From the NCBI RefSeq assembly GCF_045862785.1, contig NZ_BQXO01000007.1, positions 20,872 to 84,871 of the forward strand: DNA of 64,000 bases, in the 5' to 3' direction. A model generated the notes under the pieces. That model was not told the origin of the DNA. It searched no databases and was given only the letters and a program-made list of their open reading frames with translations. Of the stretch, positions 24,842 to 34,399 are shown in pieces (position 1 is the first letter of the stretch; each line of letters opens with the position of its first letter). The position numbers and the translations under genes are program-made. The DNA is from Furfurilactobacillus curtus (GTDB taxonomy: Bacteria; Bacillota; Bacilli; Lactobacillales; Lactobacillaceae).

Positions 24842-25420
24842 TCAATTTTGTGGGTTAGTGGAACTTGTTGTAAAGCGGTTTGGCTGTTTGCCCCGTTTAG
24901 CTAATAAAATTAGTTCGATTAATTGAACTAGGAGAAAAACGCTAGCTGCGATCAAAATTGTCATCATATTATAAGTGGCTGCGGTCATCTGCTTTTGCTT
25001 AATGTGTTCAATTACCTGAATGAGCTTAAAGATGATGACACTTGTGATTAGAAAGCGACTAGTCCAAAAAGCAATTGGCCAGCCGGCGGACCAATTAAAG
25101 TCGTGGAAACGTCGAATGGTTAAGGCTAACTTAGGGATAAGTGTTACGAGTAAGAATAAGAGTGCTATCCCTAAAAAAGCATTTGTAATCACGCTGTTAT
25201 CACCGCCAGCAAATAGCCAGTGGTTAAGGTGAGGGTTGCCGGTCCCAATACGAGCGGTCGGATGTTGCTTATAATCAAAGGCACGTATATTTTGGGGAAT
25301 CTGTAATAAGAGTTCAATTGCTAAGTTAATCAAAAAAACGCGCCAAAATTCACCACGACTTGTAGTCCCTGAGAATTTGAACGCATGCTGCCAAAATCGT
25401 TTATAATCCGTGATCCACAT
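24842..25420 (-). CDS. DUF805 family membrane protein
   Basis: The product is 192 aa with an N-terminal YKRFWQHAFKFSGTTSRGEFWRVFLINLAIELLL pattern typical of DUF805. It has four hydrophobic helices and the conserved LTIRRFHDFNWSAGW motif (about residues 108-122). The family is widespread, integral and functionally uncharacterised. ATG at 25420 follows a GAGGGGG site; an upstream in-frame ATG at 25444 is less well placed. Monocistronic and divergent from the GNAT gene. Confidence 0.85.
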   Translation of the reverse strand: MWITDYKRFWQHAFKFSGTTSRGEFWRVFLINLAIELLLQIPQNIRAFDYKQHPTARIGTGNPHLNHWLFAGGDNSVITNAFLGIALLFLLVTLIPKLALTIRRFHDFNWSAGWPIAFWTSRFLITSVIIFKLIQVIEHIKQKQMTAATYNMMTILIAASVFLLVQLIELILLAKRGKQPNRFTTSSTNPQN

Positions 25421-25555
25421 GTTAATTTCCCCCTCTAATGGCATGCAGAAATTATACCATGAGGTGAAATCAGCAATGGTTAATCCTTCCTTAAGGCGGT
25501 GAGATTAGTATAATGGGTTATATTAATTAATGGGGGAAGAAAGAGGGCCAATTTA

Positions 25556-26071
25556 ATGCAATTTGAACGTTATCATCCAATCATGACCGCACATTACGTG
25601 CTGGACTGGTTGACGATGTACAAGGTTAAGGACATCTTCGCACTTCGGCATGACGAGACAGTGGCTGCCATGATTGGCCGCAATGTGGACGCGGATTTAA
25701 TGACTACGACGACTTACGTTAACCGAACAATGAGTCAAGTAATGAATAATGAGGCTTTAATTTGGGGCATTGGGGACAAACTAACTCAGCAATATTTAGG
25801 CACATTTAGTTTCCTTCATTTTGACACAAATAGGACTGTCGCCGAGATACAGTTTGAATTATTACCTGTGATTCAACAACATGGTGTGATGACTGAAGTC
25901 TTAACCCATATGATGTCATTTGCGTTTGACGAATTGAACTTAAAACGCTTACTGGCAAATGTTAGTGAGGAAAATCGTGCTGCTTCAGATTTATTAATTG
26001 CGCAGGGGTTCAGTGCTGTTGACCACGTCGGTCGTGTACTGGTTTATGAGTTAATTGCTGACCAACGATAG
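25556..26071 (+). CDS. GNAT family N-acetyltransferase (RimJ/RimL-like)
   Basis: The product is 171 aa, cytosolic. It follows the GNAT layout: substrate-binding N-terminus (ALRHDETVAAMIGRNVDAD), YLGTFSFLHFD strand, IQFELLPVIQQHGVMTEVLTHMMSFAFDELNLKRLLANV, and ENRAASDLLIAQGF (the N-x-x-S/A motif of RimL-like enzymes). The usual acetyl-CoA Q/RxxGxG/A loop is degenerate (PVIQQHGVM). The target amine is unknown. ATG at 25556 follows GAGGG. Confidence 0.82.
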   Translation: MQFERYHPIMTAHYVLDWLTMYKVKDIFALRHDETVAAMIGRNVDADLMTTTTYVNRTMSQVMNNEALIWGIGDKLTQQYLGTFSFLHFDTNRTVAEIQFELLPVIQQHGVMTEVLTHMMSFAFDELNLKRLLANVSEENRAASDLLIAQGFSAVDHVGRVLVYELIADQR

Positions 26072-26161
26072 TTCAAAGTGAAGCAGCCGTCTAAAGGGAT
26101 AGATTAACTAACGAGATGATTTGCGTGTTGATTAATGCTTGAACATTAGTTATTGGGATAA

Positions 26162-26203
26162 ATTGAAAGATGGACATAACCTGCCGGTGGGTTTAATCTT
26201 TCA
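26162..26203 (+). other. Structured leader hairpin upstream of the 47-aa gene
   Basis: Inverted repeat TGAAAGAT/ATCTTTCA with an inner AACC/GGTT and CCGG-containing loop lies about 95 bp before the small gene at 26297. No T-tract follows, so it is not a terminator; a leader-RNA role is possible but unproven. Confidence 0.3.
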
Positions 26204-26296
26204 CTGAAAAGGGCTAGACTGAAGTCAGCGAGCTTTACACCGAGCCAATCACTTAGCGACGCCCGTTGTTGATTCATTACAAAAGAGGCGATAACA

Positions 26297-26440
26297 ATGG
26301 CTAAATTGAGTAAGGAAGAACGGAAAGCGTTGATCGAAAAAGCAGAAGAAGACCGTGCTAAGAACCCTAAGCCAGCTAACAAAGTGTCCGGGTTTGCCAC
26401 GATTGATGCAGATGCCCAAAAGCTAGAAGACGAGAATTAA
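26297..26440 (+). CDS. Small basic/acidic hydrophilic protein, 47 aa
   Basis: A short gene begins MAKLSKEERKALIEKAEEDR, continues KNPKPANKVSGFATIDADAQ and ends KLEDEN. AGAGG lies eight bases before the ATG, and a strong terminator follows 16 bp after the stop, so it is a real monocistronic unit. The sequence is highly charged, helical at the start, with no Cys or Trp and no membrane segment. I do not recognise the family; many lactobacilli have similar small charged proteins of unknown role. Confidence 0.75.
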   Translation: MAKLSKEERKALIEKAEEDRAKNPKPANKVSGFATIDADAQKLEDEN

Positions 26441-26455
26441 TTAATTCTCGTGGAT

Positions 26456-26513
26456 AAAAACATCACGGACTTGAGTACTCATTATGAGTGACTGCTTGCC
26501 CGTGATGTTTTTT
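26456..26513 (+). terminator. Terminator of the 47-aa gene
   Basis: Stem AAAAACATCACGG/CCGTGATGTTTTTT with an inner GAGTACTCATT/ATGAGTGACT stem and a T6 end. Confidence 0.85.
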
Positions 26514-26625
26514 AGTTTACTTTGTTTTTCAAGCCGCACTCATGTGCTGAGCTTTTCTTCGCTCATTGACGCAAAAATGCGTATACTGACGGTAAGCAAC
26601 TTACCTGAAGTGGAGGTTATTGATC

Positions 26626-28089
26626 ATGGTATGGGATGCAATTGCGTTAGCACAACAGGTTCGCCAAGGCGATGTCACCAGTGAAGAACTTGTTCACCAG
26701 GCTTTTGCGCGCATTGACGCGGGTAACGACCAGTTAAATGCGGTTGTTTCAACGCGGCGAGAAGCGGCCTTAGCAGAAGCCCATCAGCTAATTGACACGG
26801 GCCAGCCCTTTTTAGGAGTGCCCTTATTACTTAAGGATTTGGGTCAAAATTTAAAAGGTGAGCCAGCAACATTGAGTTCGCGACTTTTTAAAGACGAAGT
26901 CGCCGGTGAAACAGACAACTTCGTGGCTGCACTTCAAGCAGCCGGTTTCATTATTATCGGTCAGACTAATGCTCCTGAATTCGGGTTTAAGAACATTACT
27001 GATCCAGTTCTTTATGGTAAAACAGCGAATGTTTGGGATCATGAGCGATATTCAGGTGGCTCATCAGGTGGCGCGGCAACAAGTGTCGCAGCTGGGTTCG
27101 TGCCAGTAGCTGCTGGCAACGATGGTGGTGGTTCAATTCGAATCCCCGCCTCATTTTCTGGCCTAATCGGATTAAAACCAACGCGTGGTCGGGTTCCAGT
27201 TGGGCCAACGGGTTGGCGAGGTTGGGGTGGGGCATCCATTAATTTTGCTTTGACTCGTTCTATTCGCGACACGGCGACATTATTGGATTGGCTACAAACG
27301 TATCAACCAGCCGCGCCATTTTCGACACCCATCAACTTGCAAGGATTCAACGATCAGTTATGGGACCAACCCCATGAACTGACGATTGCCTATTCGACCA
27401 AATCACCAGTAGGCACGCCTGTATCGAGTGATGCTGTTAAAGCTGTGGAAGATGCAGTTATCTTTTTAAAACAGCAAGGTTATCATGTTGTGGAACAAGC
27501 AAATCCATTAGATGGCTTGGCATTAATGCGTTCTTATTATCAAATGAATGGTGCAGAGACAGCTGCAATGTTTGATGAAGTTAGTCAGGCGCTAGGTCGA
27601 CCACTCGTGATGGATGATATGGAACGACTAACATGGTTGATTTATCAGGCCGGTTTGGGCGTAACTGGCGCCCAATATAGTGCAGCAATTAGTCTATGGG
27701 ATGCAGCAAGTGCGCAAATGGACGTGTTTCATGATACGTATGATTTATACCTCACGCCAACTACTGCACACCCGGCGCCGCGTTTGGACAATCCACTAGT
27801 CGATCCAGATATTGACGCCCAGATTGATCAGGTTGCCCAATTGGCACCAGCCGATCGATTACAGTTGTTATGGGATTATTTCGAACAAGAATTGACCCAA
27901 TCGCCGTTTACCCAACAAGCAAATCTGACCGGTCAGCCAGCGATTAGTTTACCCACACTGCTGACAGAGAAGAATTTGCCATTAGGAATTCAATTCACCG
28001 CCCGTAAAGGTGAAGAACTAACCTTGTTGCGAATCGGGCGTTTATTTGAACAAAATAACCTATTACATTTGCCAAAAATTAATGATTAA
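26626..28089 (+). CDS. Amidase signature family amidase
   Basis: The product is 487 aa, cytosolic. It carries the amidase signature with the Ser-cisSer-Lys triad: Lys in PLLLKDLGQNLKG (about residue 72), the SGGSSGGAATSVAAGFVP core (about 142-159) and GNDGGGSIRIPASFSGLIGLKPTRGRVP with the nucleophilic Ser (about 165-192). The family hydrolyses small amides or acts as GatA. This one has no GatC/GatB beside it and is best seen as a stand-alone amidase. ATG at 26626 follows GGAGG. It is followed 16 bp later by the reductase gene, so probably bicistronic. Confidence 0.9.
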   Translation: MVWDAIALAQQVRQGDVTSEELVHQAFARIDAGNDQLNAVVSTRREAALAEAHQLIDTGQPFLGVPLLLKDLGQNLKGEPATLSSRLFKDEVAGETDNFVAALQAAGFIIIGQTNAPEFGFKNITDPVLYGKTANVWDHERYSGGSSGGAATSVAAGFVPVAAGNDGGGSIRIPASFSGLIGLKPTRGRVPVGPTGWRGWGGASINFALTRSIRDTATLLDWLQTYQPAAPFSTPINLQGFNDQLWDQPHELTIAYSTKSPVGTPVSSDAVKAVEDAVIFLKQQGYHVVEQANPLDGLALMRSYYQMNGAETAAMFDEVSQALGRPLVMDDMERLTWLIYQAGLGVTGAQYSAAISLWDAASAQMDVFHDTYDLYLTPTTAHPAPRLDNPLVDPDIDAQIDQVAQLAPADRLQLLWDYFEQELTQSPFTQQANLTGQPAISLPTLLTEKNLPLGIQFTARKGEELTLLRIGRLFEQNNLLHLPKIND

Positions 28090-28105
28090 GTAGAAAGAGA
28101 CGATC

Positions 28106-29104
28106 ATGGCTGAGCAGAATTATGACTTAACGATCATTGGTGGCGGCCCAGTAGGGTTATTCGCCGCTTTTTATGCTGGTTTACAAGAATTACACACCCA
28201 AGTCTTGGAAAGTTTACCAGACGTAGGGGGGCAAGTAAGTGCGTTATATCCAGAAAAGAAAATCTTAGATGTTGCGGGTTTTAGCGGCATCAGCGGGCAA
28301 GAATTGGTTGATCGCTTGCGTGAACAAATGACTTTATTTCCGGTAACGGTCAAAACGAGTCAGACTGTCGCTAACATTAGTGGGCAGTTGGGTGATTTTA
28401 CTATCACGACTAATGGTGGCGTGACACACAGTAAAGCCATTCTTATTACCACTGGTAACGGCGCCTTTACACCGCGTAAACTAGCTGTTGAAAATGCGGC
28501 ATCGTTTGAAAACGAACATTTATGGTACTTTTTACCGAAGCTAGCTCATTTCGCGAATCATGACGTCATGGTCGCTGGTGGCGGGGATGCGGCTATTGAT
28601 ATTGCCTTGATGATTGAACCGGTGGCCAAGCATGTCTACTTGATGCATCGGCGTAATGAATTTAGAGCATTGCCACATAGCGTCACCAGCTTGAATACTT
28701 CCAGCGTTGAGCAAATGACACCGTATCTAGCTCAAGGATTAGCGGCCACGAGTGATGGGCGGCTGGACGTCGACTTGAAAGAAATGAAAACGGATCATCA
28801 TCGTACCATCACGGTTGATGATTTAGTCGTCAATTTCGGTGTTATTTCTGATCATGCGGTGTTTGAAAATTGGGAGCTACAGTTTGAACAAAAGCACCAA
28901 CAAATCGCCGTAGATTCCACCATGCAAACTAGTGTTGCTGGTGTCTATGGGGCCGGAGATGCAATTAACTATTCAGGTAAAGTGGCCCTGATTGCGACTG
29001 GTTTTGGTGAAGCTGCCACAGCTGTCCACAGCGCAGCCTTTGCTATTGATCCACATCATCATGGACCAGTTCACAGCACCTCGGTTCATTTGCCAGACAA
29101 ATAG
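28106..29104 (+). CDS. Ferredoxin/flavodoxin-NADP+ reductase, thioredoxin-reductase-like
   Basis: The product is 332 aa, an FAD/NAD(P)H flavoprotein of the YumC-type ferredoxin-NADP reductase group. FAD-binding GGGPVGLFAAFYAG (about residues 12-25), the second dinucleotide site VMVAGGGDAAIDIALMI (about 154-170) with MHRRNEFRA (NADPH phosphate Arg), and GVYGAGDAINY (about 281-291) are intact. The thioredoxin-reductase CxxC active site is absent, which separates it from TrxB. It is in the amidase transcription unit. Its electron partner is not encoded nearby. Confidence 0.9.
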   Translation: MAEQNYDLTIIGGGPVGLFAAFYAGLQELHTQVLESLPDVGGQVSALYPEKKILDVAGFSGISGQELVDRLREQMTLFPVTVKTSQTVANISGQLGDFTITTNGGVTHSKAILITTGNGAFTPRKLAVENAASFENEHLWYFLPKLAHFANHDVMVAGGGDAAIDIALMIEPVAKHVYLMHRRNEFRALPHSVTSLNTSSVEQMTPYLAQGLAATSDGRLDVDLKEMKTDHHRTITVDDLVVNFGVISDHAVFENWELQFEQKHQQIAVDSTMQTSVAGVYGAGDAINYSGKVALIATGFGEAATAVHSAAFAIDPHHHGPVHSTSVHLPDK

Positions 29105-29152
29105 ATGAGCGCAGGGCTCGGATCAATCTGGACTAAGCTCCCCGTATTTTGA

Positions 29153-30298
29153 TTATTGATGTAACTGGGGTTCTCGGCTAAGGATGTAGACCAGTAAGCC
29201 AAGGGTACTTAAACCGATTTGTCCGATTGGAGCTAATTTAGCGCCAATCAGCAAGCACATCAGGACGCCACCTTGCCACAATAAAGCCTTTGCTGACTTT
29301 AGTTGCCAGTTATTCCAATTTGCTAGTCCTTGGAGCAGTAGAAATGTCATCACAGCAAAAATGCTAAACCAAATTTGGATGCCAGAATGATGTGGCTCAG
29401 GCAGATAACTTAAACTAAAGATGAGTCCTGTTAGGACGAATAACCAGAGAGTATGGAGTAGTCGAAATAAGAGTAGTGGCAGGTAGCTATGTCCATGAAT
29501 GTGCAAGTTGTCCATCAACATGTAGTAGAGCCACCAGATGGCAACGACGAACAGCAGACTGATACAGAAGAGTAGAATGGTTTTCATAGTTGTTTCTTCA
29601 ATACCATGGTCAATCAAATCGGCAAGTGCTTCCCCCAAAATGATCATCGTGAATTGACCAAAACGCTCCAATAAAGACGCTGAAATTTCAAAGGGAAGTT
29701 GACGTTTTATCGATTCGCGATCAAATCGCCGCCGCGTGAAAAAAGGCGTACCAAAATCAATGATAAAAACGCTCCATAAAATGGCAACTGACACCGTGGG
29801 GTTAGCGACGATTATTGCAATAATGAGGAGTATGCCAGCGCCACAGTAATATCTGACATAGGGCCAAGAGGTGACTCGATGATCAGGATCAAAATGCCCG
29901 GTGGACCACCAAATATAAGTAATAAGTGTCTGAACGACCAAATAAGTCCATAGAAATCCGGTCCAATGATTTATGAAAATAGCAGGTAGAAATACTGCGA
30001 CCAGGCTAATTGCGAGCACCTGACTGAGCAGTAAGACCGTGGTTCTGAGACTATCATCGCCATGCAAATCATAATACCAAGCGATGTTTAGCCAACTATT
30101 AAAAATCAGCATGAAGGCTAGGGTAAAAGTCATAACGCCACTGAGAGTCCAATGGGTGGCGAAATTCACGGTGATTAGATGAATAATGGCCACATAGGCT
30201 AAATCGGAAAATAACTCTAACCAAGAGATTTTACGATCACGAATTTGATGAGTGACTTTGCGCGGCGCGCGCCACCATTGAAAGAATGAATTTTGCAT
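29153..30298 (-). CDS. Low temperature requirement A (LtrA) family membrane protein
   Basis: The product is 381 aa with about ten hydrophobic segments. The diagnostic N-terminal part is VTHQIRDRKISWLELFSDLAYVAIIHLI (WxELFxDLxYV, about residues 15-42), followed by ERFGQFTMIILGEALADLI (RFGxFxIIVLGE, about 210-229), which carries the conserved Glu residues of the LtrA family. It was first noted in Listeria growth at low temperature; biochemical function is unknown. AAAGGA precedes the ATG. Monocistronic, divergent from the signal peptidase gene. Confidence 0.9.
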   Translation of the reverse strand: MQNSFFQWWRAPRKVTHQIRDRKISWLELFSDLAYVAIIHLITVNFATHWTLSGVMTFTLAFMLIFNSWLNIAWYYDLHGDDSLRTTVLLLSQVLAISLVAVFLPAIFINHWTGFLWTYLVVQTLITYIWWSTGHFDPDHRVTSWPYVRYYCGAGILLIIAIIVANPTVSVAILWSVFIIDFGTPFFTRRRFDRESIKRQLPFEISASLLERFGQFTMIILGEALADLIDHGIEETTMKTILLFCISLLFVVAIWWLYYMLMDNLHIHGHSYLPLLLFRLLHTLWLFVLTGLIFSLSYLPEPHHSGIQIWFSIFAVMTFLLLQGLANWNNWQLKSAKALLWQGGVLMCLLIGAKLAPIGQIGLSTLGLLVYILSREPQLHQ

Positions 30299-30480
30299 TG
30301 ATTATGGGTCCTTTTAAAAAGTTTGAAGTAAAATGGTGGGATTTATAATGATAGTTAAAATTTACCGCGATTTTGAGGATAAAACTACGCTAATGTACAA
30401 AAAATCGTTATAATCAAACACGTGATGGGTGCGTCATTAATTTCAGCATTGATCACACTTAATTTGACATTTGAGAGGAT

Positions 30481-31095
30481 GTGCCCACCATCAAAAAAGT
30501 AATGAGTTGGATTTGGCCGGTTGTGATCGGGGTGTTAATCGCCTTCCTTGTACAGTGGTTGTTTGTGGCCCACGTGCGGGTTGACGGTCCATCAATGGAG
30601 CCAAATCTACAAAATAACGAAAAGGTTTGGGCGTTTAAAATGGCGCCAATTCGTCGTGATCGAGTGATTGTCTTCAACGCGTACGGTGTTGATCCACAAG
30701 CGACCGACCACAACATTAAGTATGTTAAGCGGGTGATCGGACTGCCTGGCGATGAAATTGACTATCATGCTGATGGTAAGTTATATATCAATGGGAAATA
30801 CGTCGCTCAAAACTATATTACTAAGCAGCAACGGATCGCAGGAACCTTAAGCCCATTACCTCATTCAGGTAGCAAGTATCAAGGCTTTACGCTAAACAGC
30901 TTAAGCTATGATCAGAATTGGACGAAAAATGCCGGTAAAAAGCGGGTGCCTAAGGGAATGTACTTTGTTTTAGGTGATAATCGGGCTGTTTCAAATGACA
31001 GTCGCTATTACGGGTTTGTTCCGAAAAGCAAAGTTGTGGGCGTTGTGAAGGCTTATCCATGGGCAGCACATCATGAAGAAATTAATGTGAAATGA
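30481..31095 (+). CDS. lepB: Type I signal peptidase
   Basis: The product is 204 aa with one N-terminal membrane anchor (about residues 8-28) and an extracellular catalytic domain. It has box B VDGPSMEPNLQNNEKV (Ser nucleophile near 38), box D YVKRVIGLPGDEIDY (Lys general base near 81) and box E VLGDNRAVSNDSRYYGFVP (about 160-178). It cleaves signal peptides of exported proteins. The start must be GTG at 30481, since a TGA lies four codons upstream and the next ATG (30502) has no ribosome site. The GAGAGG site is only two bases from the GTG, an unusually short spacing. Confidence 0.93.
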   Translation: MPTIKKVMSWIWPVVIGVLIAFLVQWLFVAHVRVDGPSMEPNLQNNEKVWAFKMAPIRRDRVIVFNAYGVDPQATDHNIKYVKRVIGLPGDEIDYHADGKLYINGKYVAQNYITKQQRIAGTLSPLPHSGSKYQGFTLNSLSYDQNWTKNAGKKRVPKGMYFVLGDNRAVSNDSRYYGFVPKSKVVGVVKAYPWAAHHEEINVK

Positions 31096-31108
31096 ATTTT
31101 TTAAAAAC

Positions 31109-31228
31109 GAGAGCGGGATATAAGCCGGTAAGTGACGAGTATTAAGGGTGCACTTACTTGACTTAGGTCCCGCTTTTTTGCTATTTAGGCTAGAAGTGAA
31201 ATTTAGATTTTGGCTTTTTTTCAGCTCC
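31109..31228. repeat. Dispersed palindromic repeat, copy C (internally deleted)
   Basis: Begins GAGAGCGGGATATAAGCCGG and keeps the outer arms (GACTTAGGTCCCGC on the right), but lacks the ~45-bp nested hairpin present in the other copies. Its 3' tail is diverged. It follows lepB by 13 bp. Confidence 0.75.
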
Positions 31229-31342
31229 ATTTTTGAGTGCCATTTTTGTCTAAATGTGAGGCAGACGCCTCTGAACACCAGCTGGCTGGCAGCAAGCAAT
31301 TAATGCCTAACAAAAGGGAATTACATTTTATCTGCAGAACCA

Positions 31343-31392
31343 GGAAAACAAACAAGCTCGCTTCCACGTTAATGGAAACGAGCTTGTTTTCT
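31343..31392. terminator. Bidirectional terminator
   Basis: Stem GAAAACAAACAAGCTCG / CGAGCTTGTTTTC (near-perfect) with inner TTCCA/TGGAA, between convergent lepB and the LTA-synthase family gene. Confidence 0.85.
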
Positions 31393-31412
31393 TCAAAAGA
31401 TGATCAATGAAT

Positions 31413-33500
31413 CTATTGACCCTTACTATTCACTTCAGGGGCATCAGTATGATATAAGTTTTCAATCGATTTGTCGCCGTTTTGACTAAAGAGTGAAGTA
31501 CTACCAACACCACGATCACGTTCAATTTGTTCAGCTCGTTGTAAGCCTTTAGTATATTTATACTTGGCTGGGTCAACCGGAGTGAACCCTTTTGGATCAT
31601 AGAAGCGCAACAAATTTTTTTGATTGAGTGAATCAGAGAGCGATAATTCTTTGTCGACTTTTGTCTGGTCGGCAGTCACTTGTTTCTTTTGCGCTGCGGT
31701 GAGTTTGGCAACTTGGCCCGTTTTATTGTCGTAAACTGTGCCAGACAATGAGGTGTATTTTGGCGTTACAAAATCTTCATTTCTGAAAGCGACGACTTGA
31801 TCGTGTTGCTTGGAAAAGAGGTCAGTGCCAAATTGCACGTATTGTTTGGTGTTAATTCCGAGCAGATGAAGTAAAGTTGGCTCGACATCGATTTCACCGC
31901 CATATTGGTGTTCGATCTTACCATGGCCATTACCAGGGATGTGGACCATAAATGGGACACGTTGTAGTTGAGCATCGTCAAACGAAGTCCAGTCTTCAGC
32001 ATTTTTACCAAGCACAGGAGCTAGACTCTTGTTTTCAGAATTAGAAATGCCATAGTGATCACCGTAAATAACGATCATTGATTTATCATAAAGCCCAGAA
32101 GCTTTGAGGAAGTTAAAGAGTTCTTCAACTGACTGATCCAAATAATGATTGGTGATAAAGTAATTATTAACAACTGAGCTATCCGTATCCGTCGTCTTGA
32201 AGTTGGGATCTTGATCTTCTTTATCGAGATCAAAGGGGAAGTGGTTGGTTACGGTTAGGTATTTGACATAAAACGGTTGTTGCAGGTGTTGCAAGTATTT
32301 GACTGAATCATCAAAGAGTAGTTTATCCTTTAAGCCATAGCCTTCAGAACGATCACCACTATGGTCGTAATACTCCTGGGCAAAGAAATATTGATAGCCT
32401 AAGTTAGGATAGACATTATTTCGATTCCAAAAGCTAGGTACATTTCCGTGAAAGACGGCGGTGGTGTAATGTTCCGGTGATTGTTCAAGGATGGCTGGTG
32501 CAGCCTGGAAGGTTTCGTCACTACCGAGTTGGGCGAAAAGTGAACCTTGGGGTAGACCATACGTGCCGGTTTCGAGCATGTTCTCTGCATCGGATGTTTT
32601 TCCTTGACCAACTTGGTGGAAAAAGTTGTCAAAAGCATAGGTGTCCTTAGAGTGATACAGACTATCAAGGAATGGCGTAACTTCTTTTCCATTGATTTTT
32701 TGATCAATGGAAAATTGTTGGAAACTCTCCAGATGGATGATAATGACATTGCGACCCTTAGCGGCGCCAAACATTGTTTTATTAGGTGCGGCATAATGAG
32801 ATTTAGTGAAGTTGGTCACTTCTTTGAGTTCTGACTTGGTTGCCGCAGCGCGCATCGCTGAGGTATGCCACTCACTAGCACCGTCGTAAGCCGTGAAGAA
32901 GTCCAACCCTAGGTATTTAACGACGTAACTGCGGTCAAATGTTCGCGTCATGAGTTGTGAGCGATCCACCTCTGCGACGGCTAAGTTAAAGGTAATCATT
33001 GCGATGGCAAAGGAAGTCATAGCAAAGCCGGTTTTTTTAGGCAGAGGGAGTTTGTCAAATCGAAGCCAACGAACGATAAATAATGTGAGGATGACGATGA
33101 TATCCAGCCAGTAAAGCACGTCATGAGGCATTGTCAAAGCCAATGAGCTACCTGATAATCCTTGGTTGACTTTGTCATAGCCGGTCATAGTCGACACAGT
33201 CATGTAGTCGGTAAATTCTCTAAAGTAGATCACGTTCAAATACAATAGGACAGTGTTTAAAATGTACGTTAGTCCGAGAATCGGATAAAAATAACGGGCT
33301 TTGCGCGCATAAAAGGCCAGTCCAAATAATAGTAGGCTAGTGCCAAGGGGGTTGATGAGCATAATGCCCCCTTGAAGTGGGTCACTGATTGTTAAATGAA
33401 AGTCAATGATATAGGCCAACATAGTCTTGGCCCAAAACAGAAAAATCAACAGCCAAAATAGGCCAATTCGAGTATTTAGTTTTGCTTGCAACTTACGCAT
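31413..33500 (-). CDS. Lipoteichoic acid synthase family protein (LtaS-like)
   Basis: The product is 695 aa with five N-terminal membrane segments (about residues 8-190) and an extracellular sulfatase-fold phosphoglycerol transferase domain. VIIIHLESFQQF (metal Glu, about 265), GQGKTSDAENMLETGTYGLPQGSLF (catalytic Thr near 315), VFHGNVPSFWNRN and MIVIYGDHYGIS (metal Asp-His, about 490) are all present. The family polymerises glycerol-phosphate from phosphatidylglycerol into lipoteichoic acid. Whether this is the main LtaS or a primase/paralogue cannot be said. I chose ATG at 33500, which has GAGGAAAG at good spacing; a 12-codon longer frame is less likely. Confidence 0.92.
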   Translation of the reverse strand: MRKLQAKLNTRIGLFWLLIFLFWAKTMLAYIIDFHLTISDPLQGGIMLINPLGTSLLLFGLAFYARKARYFYPILGLTYILNTVLLYLNVIYFREFTDYMTVSTMTGYDKVNQGLSGSSLALTMPHDVLYWLDIIVILTLFIVRWLRFDKLPLPKKTGFAMTSFAIAMITFNLAVAEVDRSQLMTRTFDRSYVVKYLGLDFFTAYDGASEWHTSAMRAAATKSELKEVTNFTKSHYAAPNKTMFGAAKGRNVIIIHLESFQQFSIDQKINGKEVTPFLDSLYHSKDTYAFDNFFHQVGQGKTSDAENMLETGTYGLPQGSLFAQLGSDETFQAAPAILEQSPEHYTTAVFHGNVPSFWNRNNVYPNLGYQYFFAQEYYDHSGDRSEGYGLKDKLLFDDSVKYLQHLQQPFYVKYLTVTNHFPFDLDKEDQDPNFKTTDTDSSVVNNYFITNHYLDQSVEELFNFLKASGLYDKSMIVIYGDHYGISNSENKSLAPVLGKNAEDWTSFDDAQLQRVPFMVHIPGNGHGKIEHQYGGEIDVEPTLLHLLGINTKQYVQFGTDLFSKQHDQVVAFRNEDFVTPKYTSLSGTVYDNKTGQVAKLTAAQKKQVTADQTKVDKELSLSDSLNQKNLLRFYDPKGFTPVDPAKYKYTKGLQRAEQIERDRGVGSTSLFSQNGDKSIENLYHTDAPEVNSKGQ

Positions 33501-33674
33501 CGCATTTCTTTCCTCGTTCCGGTTCGTGATTAACATCGATTAAGTGTACCACGTGAGTTGGTGACCAAGATAAAAACAGCTTGTGACCTTACATAAACTT
33601 TAAATCGTTGACCGTCTTGCTCAGACAACGATCGTGTATAATAAAGATAAATTAATTTGGAAAGGGTGATGGAT

Positions 33675-34334
33675 GTGGCTCGAGTAACGTTGTATTTAGT
33701 CCGCCACGGGCAAACGTATTTTAACATTTATAACAAATTACAAGGATGGAGCAACTCGCCATTGACAGCGATGGGTATCGCTGACGCCAAGGGTGCTGGT
33801 CAGCGGCTGGCTGAAATTCGGTTTGCAGCAGCGTATTGTTCTGATACGACCCGAGCCCAACAAACTGCCGCGATGATTTTGGCCGCTAATACGTTATCAA
33901 ATCAAGTCAGTCCATTGAGTAGCCCCTTTTTTAGAGAACAGTTCTATGGCTCTTTTGAAGGCGAAAATATGAACTATGTCTGGGATCAAGTGGGTCGCCC
34001 ACACGGCTTAAACGGGTTTAAAGCGATTGAAGAAAAGTACTCTATCGCCAAAGCCAAAGACTTAATGAAAGAAGCCGATCCCTTTCATGATGCAGAAAGT
34101 AACGACGAATATTGGGCCCGCATTGACCGTGGCTTTGATTTGATTCGCAATAATGCTGACCTTGACGATGACGACAATGTGCTCGTGATTAGCCATGGCA
34201 ACACACTGCTTAGTCTTATGGAACGTTATGGTCAAGGCAAGTTCGATCTATCCGAACGACCAGCAAATGGGAGTGTAACACGGCTGTTGTTGGATGACCA
34301 ACAGATCACAGTACTGGGTTACAACGAGAAATAA
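33675..34334 (+). CDS. Histidine phosphatase family protein (phosphoglycerate mutase-like)
   Basis: The product is 219 aa from GTG 33675 (221 from ATG 33669). The phosphohistidine motif LYLVRHGQTYFN (LxRHGxT, about residues 6-17), second Arg in YCSDTTRAQQTA (about 59), Glu in FFREQFYGSFEG (about 89) and distal His in VISHGNTLLSL (about 170) complete the active site. It is likely a broad phosphatase rather than glycolytic mutase, given the variable insert. GGAAAGGGTGAT, a strong anti-SD match, favours the GTG start by spacing. It is followed by the hairpin array. Confidence 0.88.
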   Translation: MARVTLYLVRHGQTYFNIYNKLQGWSNSPLTAMGIADAKGAGQRLAEIRFAAAYCSDTTRAQQTAAMILAANTLSNQVSPLSSPFFREQFYGSFEGENMNYVWDQVGRPHGLNGFKAIEEKYSIAKAKDLMKEADPFHDAESNDEYWARIDRGFDLIRNNADLDDDDNVLVISHGNTLLSLMERYGQGKFDLSERPANGSVTRLLLDDQQITVLGYNEK

Positions 34335-34353
34335 GCTGGTGAGTGCACAACCG

Positions 34354-34397
34354 CTACTGCGCTAGTGCTATTACCTGCGCCTAACGGGACTCAGTAG
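34354..34397 (+). repeat. Diverged leading hairpin of the 34.4-kb array
   Basis: GCTACTG/CAGTAGC arms enclose GCGCTAGTGC and TGCGCCTAAC segments related to the array units. It is directly followed by the same CTACCGCCCCAGTTCCACAC spacer found after each full unit, so it looks like a worn fourth unit. Confidence 0.5.
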
Positions 34398-34399
34398 CT